This document shows positions 1-6,539 of a stretch of DNA of 7,601 nucleotides, in pieces. The notes under the pieces were generated by a model. That model saw nothing but the letters and a program-made list of their open reading frames with translations. It did no database searches and was not told the DNA's origin. The position numbers and the translations under genes are program-made. Numbering within the stretch: the stretch's first letter is position 1; the number at the start of each line of letters is the position of its first letter. This DNA comes from an uncultured Marinilabiliaceae bacterium (lineage in GTDB: Bacteria; Bacteroidota; Bacteroidia; Bacteroidales; Marinilabiliaceae): positions 1 through 7,601 of the forward strand of contig CAJONN010000098.1 of NCBI GenBank assembly GCA_905235955.1, in the 5' to 3' direction.

Positions 1-50
1 GCCGACAGAAAAAGTAACAAAAAGAACTCGTCGCTGTTGCCACTCCGCTA

Positions 51-134
51 AAAATTATCTTCGCTCCGCTAAACGATTTTAACTCGCTTCGCTCAAACAA
101 AAAATCGTTTCGGGCGCTTCGCTACGATAATTTT
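51..134. repeat. Nested inverted repeats (extended imperfect palindrome)
   Basis: Two perfect inverted repeats are nested. The outer arms are AAAATTATC (51-59) and GATAATTTT (126-134). The inner arms are AAACGATTTT (71-80) and AAAATCGTTT (101-110), separated by a 20-nt loop that holds the GCTTCGCT module. Together they could fold into a long interrupted hairpin in DNA or RNA. There is no adjacent T-tract of intrinsic-terminator type, so a terminator role for the upstream peptidase gene is not established. Part of the left half (54-78) recurs almost exactly at 2071-2095. Confidence 0.6.
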
Positions 135-224
135 CTTTACGCTCCGTGCCAAAGGCGACAACCGCGAGGTGAAAATCGGGTTTCGTGCTAATTGTTGAAA
201 GACTTTTTTTGTTGTATTCCTTTC

Positions 225-237
225 GCCCCTTCGGGGC
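225..237. repeat. Small GC hairpin, GCCCC-TTC-GGGGC
   Basis: A perfect 5-bp GC-only stem with a 3-nt loop lies 48 bases beyond the stop codon of the minus-strand M23 gene. It could slow transcription, but neither strand shows a T-run directly after the stem, so I list it as a structural repeat rather than a terminator. The nearest T-run on the minus strand (268-274) lies upstream of the hairpin, not after it. Confidence 0.4.
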
Positions 238-284
238 TACTTCACTTGCGAAACTTAAGTCAGCTATAAAAAAACAACACCCTT

Positions 285-1949
285 TCATTCTACTGTAAAT
301 GTCCATTGCCAACGCGTTTGGTTGCCACATTCATCTTCTATTACTGCCTCTAAATTATGACTGCCTGCCTCTAAACCCAGTGCCGATACTTTGCTTATAA
401 GACGTGCGTTTTTATAATCGTATTCAAAGCATTTCCATTCACCATCGATGCTGACGTTGTATTTTTTTATTCCGCTCATATTGTCTGATATGCCTATCAT
501 TATGTTGTTGATTTGCTTGAGGTTGGTTCGGCTATTTTTGCTTATCACTTTGGGCGGTATTGTGTCAGAAGCTATGGTGAATGCACCAAGTGTGCGCGGA
601 TGTGCGGTAAGTTGGTTGCCACTAAGGGTTGAGGCTATGTAGGTGAGTTTGCTTTTTTGCCCTACTTGAGCTACAAATAGGCGCGAGCCAAGCGACAATA
701 GGTTTTGTGGCACGGGCAAGGTTAGCGTCATAGGCTTGTGAAGTGGCGTTTGGTCGGTGCCTATGCGGTAGATGTGGTCGTCGTTGCTAATATCAGTAAC
801 TATAACATCGGCATAGGTGCTACTGTAGAGGGCATCGTGAGGTACTACCACTGAGAATCCGAGCGTATCAAGAGCCCATGTGCGTGCATAGTCGATGAAG
901 TAACCAGTGTGTTGGCGAGCCGATGCATTGGTGCGTTTGCCTTGCAGAGTGAAGTTTACCACACGTTTGTTGCCATTGAAGTCGGTGAGTTCGTAGCGCA
1001 TACTGTGTGTTTCGCCATCAGATATGTTGAGTTGCTTTGCGCATTTGTAGACGGGCAATTTGTTGTTGGGCTCCACAAAGCTGCGTTGCACATAGCGCTT
1101 GCTTAGCACCTGCTCGGCATAGTCAATATGGCTATTGATGTAACGTGTATCGTCGAACGAAATACTATCGAGTACTGAATTGAATATCAAATTGTTATTA
1201 TCAAACAACTTTATCTCTACTACACCACATGGACGCTGATTGGCCACAAAATAGTCTACTGCATGCACGCCAACACCTATATTTCCGCACACGTTGATTG
1301 TTTTACCTTCAATCTCGGCAAGCGAGAAATAGCGGTTGGATGTTTTGCCTGCCACTTGTGCATCATCAGCAAGGGCGTAGAGTTTGATGCCATAGACGGT
1401 AGGTGCTTGTGAGTCGGCAATGGGCACGAGGAAAGCAAGCGGATTGAGTGCCTCTTCGGTTTTGGTGTCGCGCACCTCAAAGTGCAAATGCGGTCCGCCC
1501 GAGCCACCTGTATTGCCACTCAGAGCCACCACTTCGCCTTTGCTCACGGGCAACTTATTGGGCACAAGGGTAAGATCTATTTCAAACGACTTCTGCCTAT
1601 ATTGCTCAGCTGTAGCCACTTGTGCTATTTTATCAGAATAAGCTGAGAGGTGAGCATATAGTGTAGTATGACCATCAGGATGAGATATGTAGAGCGCATG
1701 ACCATATCCGTAGGGCGACACCTTGATGCGCGACACATAGCCATCGGCTACGGCATGCACCTCAACGCCAACAACGCCTTTGGTCGACATGTCGAGACCG
1801 GCATGGAAATGGTTGGCGCGTAGCTCAGCAAACGATGCCGAGATGGAAACAGGTATATCCATTGGGTATGGATATTTTTCTTGAGCTATAGATAGTTGAA
1901 GTGTTGAAGTAAGAAGAGCCAACGATATTGTTTTGATAGCGATATTCAT
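285..1949 (-). CDS. Exported M23-family metallopeptidase (LytM-like) with C-terminal beta-sandwich region
   Basis: This is a 554-residue predicted zinc endopeptidase of the M23/LytM family, which cleaves peptide cross-links in peptidoglycan from the periplasmic side. I chose the start at 1949 because it opens a clean signal peptide (residues 1-22, ending SIAQ). The frame is open to 2039, but that extension runs through the likely promoter. The catalytic domain spans about residues 35-175. Zinc ligands are H49 and D53 (HAGLD) and the final H of HLH (H154, H156); H100 in YAHLS is the likely catalytic histidine. About 35 residues between YAHLS and the SKGEVVALSGNTG stretch form an insert compared with minimal M23 domains. 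Residues 176-461 are beta-rich and of unknown role. Residues 462-554 look like an Ig-type fold (SDNMSGI, DECGNQT). All metal-binding residues are intact, so an active enzyme is likely. Its exact cleavage specificity and any role in division or remodelling are not visible. The gene is transcribed divergently from the sugar kinase operon. Confidence 0.92.
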   Translation of the reverse strand: MNIAIKTISLALLTSTLQLSIAQEKYPYPMDIPVSISASFAELRANHFHAGLDMSTKGVVGVEVHAVADGYVSRIKVSPYGYGHALYISHPDGHTTLYAHLSAYSDKIAQVATAEQYRQKSFEIDLTLVPNKLPVSKGEVVALSGNTGGSGGPHLHFEVRDTKTEEALNPLAFLVPIADSQAPTVYGIKLYALADDAQVAGKTSNRYFSLAEIEGKTINVCGNIGVGVHAVDYFVANQRPCGVVEIKLFDNNNLIFNSVLDSISFDDTRYINSHIDYAEQVLSKRYVQRSFVEPNNKLPVYKCAKQLNISDGETHSMRYELTDFNGNKRVVNFTLQGKRTNASARQHTGYFIDYARTWALDTLGFSVVVPHDALYSSTYADVIVTDISNDDHIYRIGTDQTPLHKPMTLTLPVPQNLLSLGSRLFVAQVGQKSKLTYIASTLSGNQLTAHPRTLGAFTIASDTIPPKVISKNSRTNLKQINNIMIGISDNMSGIKKYNVSIDGEWKCFEYDYKNARLISKVSALGLEAGSHNLEAVIEDECGNQTRWQWTFTVE

Positions 1950-1972
1950 CTGTTTGTCGTTTTTTAGCGGTG

Positions 1973-1980
1973 CAAAAATA
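1973..1980 (-). promoter_or_regulatory. Candidate Bacteroidetes -7 promoter element for the M23 gene
   Basis: On the minus strand this reads TATTTTTG and continues GCACCGC, matching the TAnnTTTG consensus of the primary Bacteroidota sigma factor. It lies 23 bases upstream of the chosen ATG at 1949, implying a leader of roughly 15-20 nt. No TTG-type -33 box sits at the ideal distance (the nearest candidates are about 27-30 bases upstream), so the assignment rests on the -7 element alone. It falls inside the open-frame extension 1950-2039, which argues against starting the protein further upstream. Confidence 0.45.
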
Positions 1981-2057
1981 GACATTTTCGCGCAATATTT
2001 CACACAGCAACAAAGCCTTAAAGGGTATGGTTCTTTCATTTGAAAAAACTTTATTAT

Positions 2058-2095
2058 CTCGCTTCACTCAATTATCTTTGCTCCGCTAAACGATT
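2058..2095. repeat. Second copy of the GCTTCGCT / CGCTCCGCTAAACGATT intergenic repeat
   Basis: Positions 2071-2095 match 54-78 at 24 of 25 bases; the only difference is T at 2079 where the left copy has C at 62. The adjacent module CTCGCTTCACTCAA (2058-2071) matches 83-96 at 13 of 14 bases. The two modules occur in opposite order in the two copies, which suggests that both derive from a longer alternating array. This copy lies in the divergent promoter region, so it may influence transcription of the kinase operon. Confidence 0.7.
2073..2080 (+). promoter_or_regulatory. Candidate -7 element for the sugar kinase operon, inside the repeat
   Basis: TATCTTTG fits TAnnTTTG exactly and is followed by GCTCCGC, similar to the sequence after the minus-strand candidate. 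It lies 64 bases upstream of the ATG at 2145. There is no good -33 TTG at the usual spacing; TTTG at 2039-2042 is about 30 bases away. A weaker alternative is TATTTTTA at 2120-2127 with TTG at 2094-2096. Either could drive the three-gene operon. I cannot choose between them from sequence. Confidence 0.35.
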
Positions 2096-2144
2096 GAATG
2101 TGCATTATATCAATTCTGGTATTTTTATATCAAATAAAAAAACA

Positions 2145-3050
2145 ATGAACAAACGAAAGGTAATAGGCATTGGCGAAACCGTATTCGATATCATCTTTGG
2201 ACAAGACAATAAACCTCGCAGTGGCAATCCGGGTGGTTCGGTCTACAATGCTCTTATCTCACTTGGGCGCAGTGGCGTTCCATCTGTTTTTGTGAGCGAA
2301 ATAGGTGATGATAATATTGGCAACATTATACGCCAACTACTTGTTAGCAACGGAGTTAGCGATGAATGCCTCTATCTGCACAAAGGAATGAAGAGTCCGC
2401 TTGCATTGGCATTTCTCGATGAAAAAAGCGATGCACATTACACATTTTACAAAGATTATCAGCATCAGCAATTAGAACTCACTATGCCTCAAATCAACAA
2501 AGACGACATAGTAATGTTTGGCTCATATTTTGCACTCAATCAGGTTATTCGTCCGGCTGTGCTCACCTTCTTGCGTGAAGCCAAAAAAGCGGGCGCATTG
2601 CTTTACTACGATGTCAATTTCAGACAATCGCATCAGCACGAATTGCCCAATCTGATGCCCACAATAATAGAAAATTTTGACCTTGCCGACATTGTGAAGG
2701 GCTCTGATGAAGACTTCAGAATAATGTTTGGCACTGACGATTGGCGACAAGCTTATCATCAACACATAGAACCTCACTGCGCAACATTCATCTGCACACA
2801 AGCTGCCAACGGTGCAACAGCTATGCATCATAGCACAGAGGTGAGTGTGCCGGCACAACATATTGTACCAGTGAGCACTGTGGGCGCTGGCGACAACTTC
2901 AATGCAGGAACTGTTTGTGGCATATATCAAAACAACATAACAAAAGAGCAACTAAACAACTTACAAGCACTACAAAATGCTATGACTATGGGAGTTAGCT
3001 TTGCTACCGAAGTATGCTTAAGCCTCGAAAACTACATAACGAAAAAATAA
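2145..3050 (+). CDS. PfkB-family carbohydrate kinase (fructokinase-like)
   Basis: This is a 301-residue cytoplasmic sugar kinase of the PfkB/ribokinase family, which transfers phosphate from ATP to a sugar hydroxyl. The length is normal for the family. The N-terminal substrate-binding part carries GETVFDIIF (10-18) and GNPGGSVYNALISLG (27-41), the first family signature. DVNFR begins at D156, and KGSDEDF follows at the usual place of the NxxE-type metal-site segment. The C-terminal signature is STVGAGDNFNAG, with anion-hole residues G247-A248-G249 and catalytic base D250. The position that is usually D in DTxGAGD is S244 here. I chose the start at 2145 because the family's first strand begins directly after it and it has an A-rich leader (2131-2144). 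The open frame extends to 2040, but that part is repeat sequence. The substrate is probably fructose or a related hexose, by family resemblance only. The next gene starts 11 bases downstream, so they are probably co-transcribed. Confidence 0.9.
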   Translation: MNKRKVIGIGETVFDIIFGQDNKPRSGNPGGSVYNALISLGRSGVPSVFVSEIGDDNIGNIIRQLLVSNGVSDECLYLHKGMKSPLALAFLDEKSDAHYTFYKDYQHQQLELTMPQINKDDIVMFGSYFALNQVIRPAVLTFLREAKKAGALLYYDVNFRQSHQHELPNLMPTIIENFDLADIVKGSDEDFRIMFGTDDWRQAYHQHIEPHCATFICTQAANGATAMHHSTEVSVPAQHIVPVSTVGAGDNFNAGTVCGIYQNNITKEQLNNLQALQNAMTMGVSFATEVCLSLENYITKK

Positions 3051-3061
3051 ACACACACACA

Positions 3062-3502
3062 ATGTCAGATAACAACGCAAAAACTTGGATTACAACACTT
3101 TGTATATTTAGCCTTGTAGCTACCGGATTGACCATGGTATACGATTTTATGCTACTACTGATAAAATCAGCCCCCACCGATGTATTGCAACAAGCCATGC
3201 AACAAAGCCAAGAAAACATGAAGCAATTTGGCATGAATGGCGACTACGAAATAGACTTTGGTATGCTCTATAGAATGATAGACAATGCGCCATTCCACCT
3301 ATTGTTCAACATCATAGAAATAATTGGCATACTGCTAATTATGAAAAAAATCAGAAACGGGCTACATTTCTATATAGCATCGCAAATAGGCTTTGCATAT
3401 TTAGCATTCGTCACCTTTCAGCAGAACGCAACATTGCAAATACTATTTTGCATAATATGGGCATGGCTCTATTGGCACTATACAAAACGAGCACTATCAT
3501 GA
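3062..3502 (+). CDS. Small integral membrane protein, four predicted helices, unknown function
   Basis: This 146-residue protein is not one I can name. It shows four hydrophobic segments: about residues 8-32 (TLCIFSLVATGLTMVYDFML), 79-93 (LLFNIIEIIGILLIM), 101-116 (FYIASQIGFAYLAFVT) and 120-138 (NATLQILFCIIWAWLYWHY). A soluble loop of roughly 45 residues between the first two is rich in Q and M. The C-terminus is basic (YTKRALS). It has no catalytic motif I recognise and probably sits in the inner membrane. I chose the start at 3062 because the longer frame from 3014 overlaps the kinase end. The leader is an A/AC-rich stretch with an ACACACACAC run (3050-3061). Its stop TGA overlaps the ATG of the next gene by four bases (ATGA, 3499-3502). 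That suggests translational coupling and possibly a working relationship with the large exported protein. Confidence 0.8.
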   Translation: MSDNNAKTWITTLCIFSLVATGLTMVYDFMLLLIKSAPTDVLQQAMQQSQENMKQFGMNGDYEIDFGMLYRMIDNAPFHLLFNIIEIIGILLIMKKIRNGLHFYIASQIGFAYLAFVTFQQNATLQILFCIIWAWLYWHYTKRALS

Positions 3503-6402
3503 CCAAACTGCTCATAATATTTTTTCTACTCGGAACAATAGTACTATCAGCATCGGCGCAATACTACACCACTGGCGACGACCCACTCAGTATGCGCCTA
3601 CGCCAAATCAAAACCAACTACAGCCGCATCATATTCGATGCACCCATGCAACCATGGGCAGTGCGCATGGCACGTCAGATAGATAGCATTGCACCAGCCA
3701 TATCAGCCTCGCTCGGCTACACACCACGCCGCACCGACATTGTGCTACACTCGCGTAGTGCATATAGCAACGGACTCGTTTCATGGGCACCCAGCCGCCT
3801 CGAGATGTACACCTTTTCACAAGCCGATGGCGACTGCGTGCCGTGGTATACACATTTGGCACTGCACGAATATAGGCATGTGGTGCAAACATCGATGCTC
3901 AACCAAGGATTTACACATTTTCTCAACATCATATTCGGAGAACAAGCCACTGGTGCAGTGCTGGGCTTGTATGTGCCACTATGGCTGATGGAGGGCGATG
4001 CCATACTCAACGAAACAGCTATGAGCATGGGCGGACGTGGAAGACAAGCAGCCTTTGTGCAACAAATGCGCACCCTATCGCTCACCAACCAAACACCCAC
4101 CTACGACCAAGCCTACAACGGCTCATATCGCCACCGCATACCAGACTACTACCACATGGGCTACCTTACAGTGAGCAATGTGCAACTGCGCTACGGGCCC
4201 AATGTGTGGCGCAATGCTTTGGAAAATGTTGGGCGAAAAAGCTTTTCGTTTGTACCATTCAACCGAAGCTTGCGACAAAGCACCGGAAAATACAAAACCG
4301 ACCTCTACTACGAAGCAATGCACGACTGGACTCAACGCTGGCAAAAACAAGATAGCACTATAGTGCCAACGCCTTACACCATAATAATGTCATCGGGCAA
4401 CGACTATAGCGAAAACATTTCAGCACAAACAACCAATAACACCATAGTAGCCTACCAAACCAGCCTCAACAACATACCTCGTATAGTAGATGCCAACGGA
4501 CGCACAATAGCCACACCCACCATCAGAAACGAAAGCAACATTGCAGCACAAGGCAACACCATAGTTTGGTGCGAAATGCGCCCACATCAGCGCTGGAGCA
4601 ATGCCTACCACACCGCCCTAATGCGCTCTGACAGCAACGGACAACACAAACGCACACTGCTCAAACATCAGATGCTTTCAGCACCATCGGTTGCACCAGA
4701 CGAAACACAAATAGCTACTGTGGCTACACTACGCAACGGCAATCAACAGATATGGATATTGAGCAACAAGGGCAAAGTACAAACCACCATAAACCTACAG
4801 CCAGCCGAGCAAGCCACAGCTACTGCATGGCTCACTGGCACTACAATAGTTTACACATCGCTTACCGATAGTGGTAAATGCCTAAAAGCTATCAACTTAC
4901 CTACACTTAGCATACGTCAGCTCACAGCAGCAAAGTTTGAAAACATACGCCACATAGCTATCAGGCAAGGCACAATATACTACACATCAGACGAAAGCGG
5001 AATAGACAACATATACTGCATCAGTCCCAATGGCACAGCTGAGCGCATAACATCAGCCCGATATGGTGCAGCTTGGCCATGCCCCACCGACACGGCTCTC
5101 ATCTACTCCAACTATTCGCCCACAGGCTACTCAATAGTAAGCACACCACTTAGCACTCGCCCCACTGATACCCCCATATCACCAATGCACACTGTTGCCA
5201 ACGCTCTGAGTACAACAGAACATAGTAATATATCACCAACCACGCCAACCGACACTACTACAACACGTTATAGCCGAGCAGCACACCTTTGGCGCATACA
5301 CAGTTGGGGACCCATTGTAGTTGATGCCTCAAGCAACACAGCAAGCACAGGCTTGGCCATTGCATCGCAAAATACGCTTGGGAACTCTATTTTGAGTGCA
5401 GGCATCAACTTTGATGCAAACACAACCGAACGATATTTTGCCTCATACACCTACACCGCCCTCTATCCAAAGATAAAACTATCGGCACATTGGGGATACT
5501 ACAATTATAAACTCGATGGTGTATTGCTCAATACAGAAGAGACTGCTGGCACACGATATGTGTATGACGAAAAACAACGCCATCAGCACTACAAAGCACA
5601 AATATATGTACCGCTGCAATATGCATATAGCGCATGGCAATATGGAGTACACCCATCGCTTTGCACCAACTATTACCACGCCAACGCCATAACGCTCAGC
5701 ACACAAACATTTGAAGTGCACAACAAAACATACTTCTTGACCGGAGAAGAACAACTAAGCAAAATATATCGCACCAACTACACCGACCTCGAAATAAACA
5801 TCTACGCATACGCCACCAAAAGATATTCGGCACGCACAGTAGGTTGCCGAATGGGTATGGCTGCCGAAATTGGACGCAACATATCAGTAGGCTCTGACGA
5901 CTATGGCAAGCGCAACTATGCTATGCTAACACTCTACTTGCCCGGCATTGGACAACATCACAACATAACAGTGCAGGCGCAAATGCACAACAAAAGCAAA
6001 GGCTCACAAGTAGTTGCACTCAACGGACAAACATATACGCAGCTCATAGGCGACGCCACCAACAATCCGCGAGGCACAACCACTCTACGCAACACACACT
6101 CACGTCTATTGCGCCTCAACTACACATTGCCTCTTCTCAACCCCGACCTCAGCCTCGGACCGCTATGCTACATCAAACGCATCTGCTTACGTGCCTTCTA
6201 CGACACACAACGCATAAAAACTTGTCCTATCTACAACGAAGCTACCTGCCAATGGACAACACGTTCATCGGCAGGCAGCGAAATATGGGCAGAGAGCTAC
6301 TTGCTACGCCTTCCCTACGCCTTCCGCATTGGATACAGAGGCTCGCAAGTAATTGATGGACAATATAAAAGCGAAATAATTTTTGCAGTAACGTTTAAAT
6401 AA
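3499..6402 (+). CDS. Exported protein: HEYRH gluzincin-like domain, TolB-like beta-propeller and probable C-terminal outer-membrane barrel
   Basis: This 967-residue protein has a clear signal peptide (1-20, ending SASA before QYY). Residues about 40-180 resemble a peptidase-MA/gluzincin domain: HEYRH (H123, E124, H127) is a full HExxH zinc motif, and WLMEGDA supplies a plausible third ligand at E165, followed by NETAMSMGGRGR. Residues roughly 300-560 contain TolB/PD40-type propeller blades, for example APDETQIATVATLRNGNQQ (about 395-415) and SDESGIDNIYCISPNG (about 497-512). A Ser/Thr/Pro-rich linker (about 572-592) leads to RIHSWGP (about 599) and then some 360 residues of alternating aromatic/polar strands ending FAVTFK, consistent with an outer-membrane barrel. 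Large TolB-like proteins of this kind occur across Bacteroidota, usually annotated only as TolB-like; the substrate is unknown. Whether the protease site is active is inference from intact residues. The start at 3499 gives the signal peptide directly. The frame extends to 3448, but that part overlaps the upstream gene. The gene is last in the operon. Confidence 0.85.
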   Translation: MTKLLIIFFLLGTIVLSASAQYYTTGDDPLSMRLRQIKTNYSRIIFDAPMQPWAVRMARQIDSIAPAISASLGYTPRRTDIVLHSRSAYSNGLVSWAPSRLEMYTFSQADGDCVPWYTHLALHEYRHVVQTSMLNQGFTHFLNIIFGEQATGAVLGLYVPLWLMEGDAILNETAMSMGGRGRQAAFVQQMRTLSLTNQTPTYDQAYNGSYRHRIPDYYHMGYLTVSNVQLRYGPNVWRNALENVGRKSFSFVPFNRSLRQSTGKYKTDLYYEAMHDWTQRWQKQDSTIVPTPYTIIMSSGNDYSENISAQTTNNTIVAYQTSLNNIPRIVDANGRTIATPTIRNESNIAAQGNTIVWCEMRPHQRWSNAYHTALMRSDSNGQHKRTLLKHQMLSAPSVAPDETQIATVATLRNGNQQIWILSNKGKVQTTINLQPAEQATATAWLTGTTIVYTSLTDSGKCLKAINLPTLSIRQLTAAKFENIRHIAIRQGTIYYTSDESGIDNIYCISPNGTAERITSARYGAAWPCPTDTALIYSNYSPTGYSIVSTPLSTRPTDTPISPMHTVANALSTTEHSNISPTTPTDTTTTRYSRAAHLWRIHSWGPIVVDASSNTASTGLAIASQNTLGNSILSAGINFDANTTERYFASYTYTALYPKIKLSAHWGYYNYKLDGVLLNTEETAGTRYVYDEKQRHQHYKAQIYVPLQYAYSAWQYGVHPSLCTNYYHANAITLSTQTFEVHNKTYFLTGEEQLSKIYRTNYTDLEINIYAYATKRYSARTVGCRMGMAAEIGRNISVGSDDYGKRNYAMLTLYLPGIGQHHNITVQAQMHNKSKGSQVVALNGQTYTQLIGDATNNPRGTTTLRNTHSRLLRLNYTLPLLNPDLSLGPLCYIKRICLRAFYDTQRIKTCPIYNEATCQWTTRSSAGSEIWAESYLLRLPYAFRIGYRGSQVIDGQYKSEIIFAVTFK

Positions 6403-6451
6403 CTCAAGTTTCCTACTTAAGCTGTAACTAACATAGCCCTACTCAAGTTTC
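6402..6451. repeat. 11-bp direct repeat ACTCAAGTTTC in the convergent spacer
   Basis: ACTCAAGTTTC occurs at 6402-6412 and again at 6441-6451, 39 bases apart. The first copy overlaps the last base of the TAA stop of the large exported protein, and the second falls in the loop of the hairpin at 6432-6460. It may be a short duplication footprint or chance. There is no other sign of an insertion element between the copies. Confidence 0.45.
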
Positions 6452-6460
6452 GGAGCTATG
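6432..6460 (+). terminator. Possible weak terminator after the three-gene operon
   Basis: CATAGC-CC (6432-6439) can pair with GG-A-GCTATG (6452-6460), giving eight pairs with one bulged A and a 12-nt loop. It is followed by GTTTTAT (6461-6467). It lies 29 bases past the stop codon of the exported protein gene. The stem is only moderately stable and the T-tract is short, so this is a tentative call. Confidence 0.3.
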
Positions 6461-6516
6461 GTTTTATCGGTTACAAATACTGCCAAACAGAATTTCAGGT
6501 AAATTGAGGTCTTTGT

Positions 6517-6539
6517 TCTTTCGCTTTGGGTGCGAAAGA
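6517..6539. repeat. Hairpin directly abutting the stop codon of the FISUMP-type gene
   Basis: TCTTTCGC (6517-6524) and GCGAAAGA (6532-6539) form a perfect 8-bp stem with a 7-nt loop. The stem begins at the base next to the TAG stop (6540-6542) of the minus-strand gene. There is no T-tract after it on the minus strand, so it is not a standard intrinsic terminator. Its place just downstream of a DGR-variable-region-like sequence resembles the hairpin/cruciform that assists target recognition in the Bordetella phage DGR. That functional reading is inference. Confidence 0.6.

Larger units (their letters stand above)
1..284. other. Repeat-rich intergenic spacer without a supported gene
   Basis: This stretch lies downstream of the minus-strand peptidase gene and contains no open frame that looks like a real protein. 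It is built from short recurring modules (ACTCCGCTAA at 42-51, CGCTCCGCTAA at 62-72, CTCGCTTCGCTCAA at 83-96, GCGCTTCGCTACG at 114-126, CGCTCCGTGCC at 140-150), A/T-rich links and small inverted repeats. The A-rich segment at 7-26 (AGAAAAAGTAAC and onward) resembles one arm of a palindrome whose partner would lie left of the window; that is inference. Such spacers recur between Bacteroidales genes. I see no tRNA, rRNA or CRISPR structure. Confidence 0.7.

Noticed and set aside
225..237. Intrinsic terminator for the M23 gene
   Set aside because: The stem is only 5 bp and no T-tract follows on either strand.
79..330. 83-residue minus-strand open frame in the left spacer
   Set aside because: It is translated from the repeat modules and overlaps the 3' end of the M23 gene in another frame. 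The product has no coherent domain, and frames of this type arise routinely from these Bacteroidales spacer repeats.
1950..2039. Longer N-terminus for the M23 peptidase, starting at 2039
   Set aside because: The extra 30 residues precede a good signal peptide, are Cys-rich and basic, and cover the best promoter candidate. The start at 1949 is far more plausible.
2040..2144. Longer N-terminus for the PfkB kinase, starting at 2040
   Set aside because: The extension translates the intergenic repeat. The family's N-terminal strand begins immediately after the ATG at 2145.
2523..2951. 142-residue minus-strand open frame
   Set aside because: It is antisense to the PfkB gene, Cys/His-rich without pattern, and is explained entirely by the real gene on the other strand.
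3048..3061. AC dinucleotide run before the small membrane protein as a phase-variable tract
   Set aside because: It is only about five to six AC units and lies in the leader between genes. It is too short to claim slippage, and A/C-rich sequence is typical of this operon.
3629..4355. Several 75-127-residue open frames on both strands
   Set aside because: They are out-of-frame shadows inside the large exported protein gene, whose frame is continuous and carries the HEYRH and propeller motifs.
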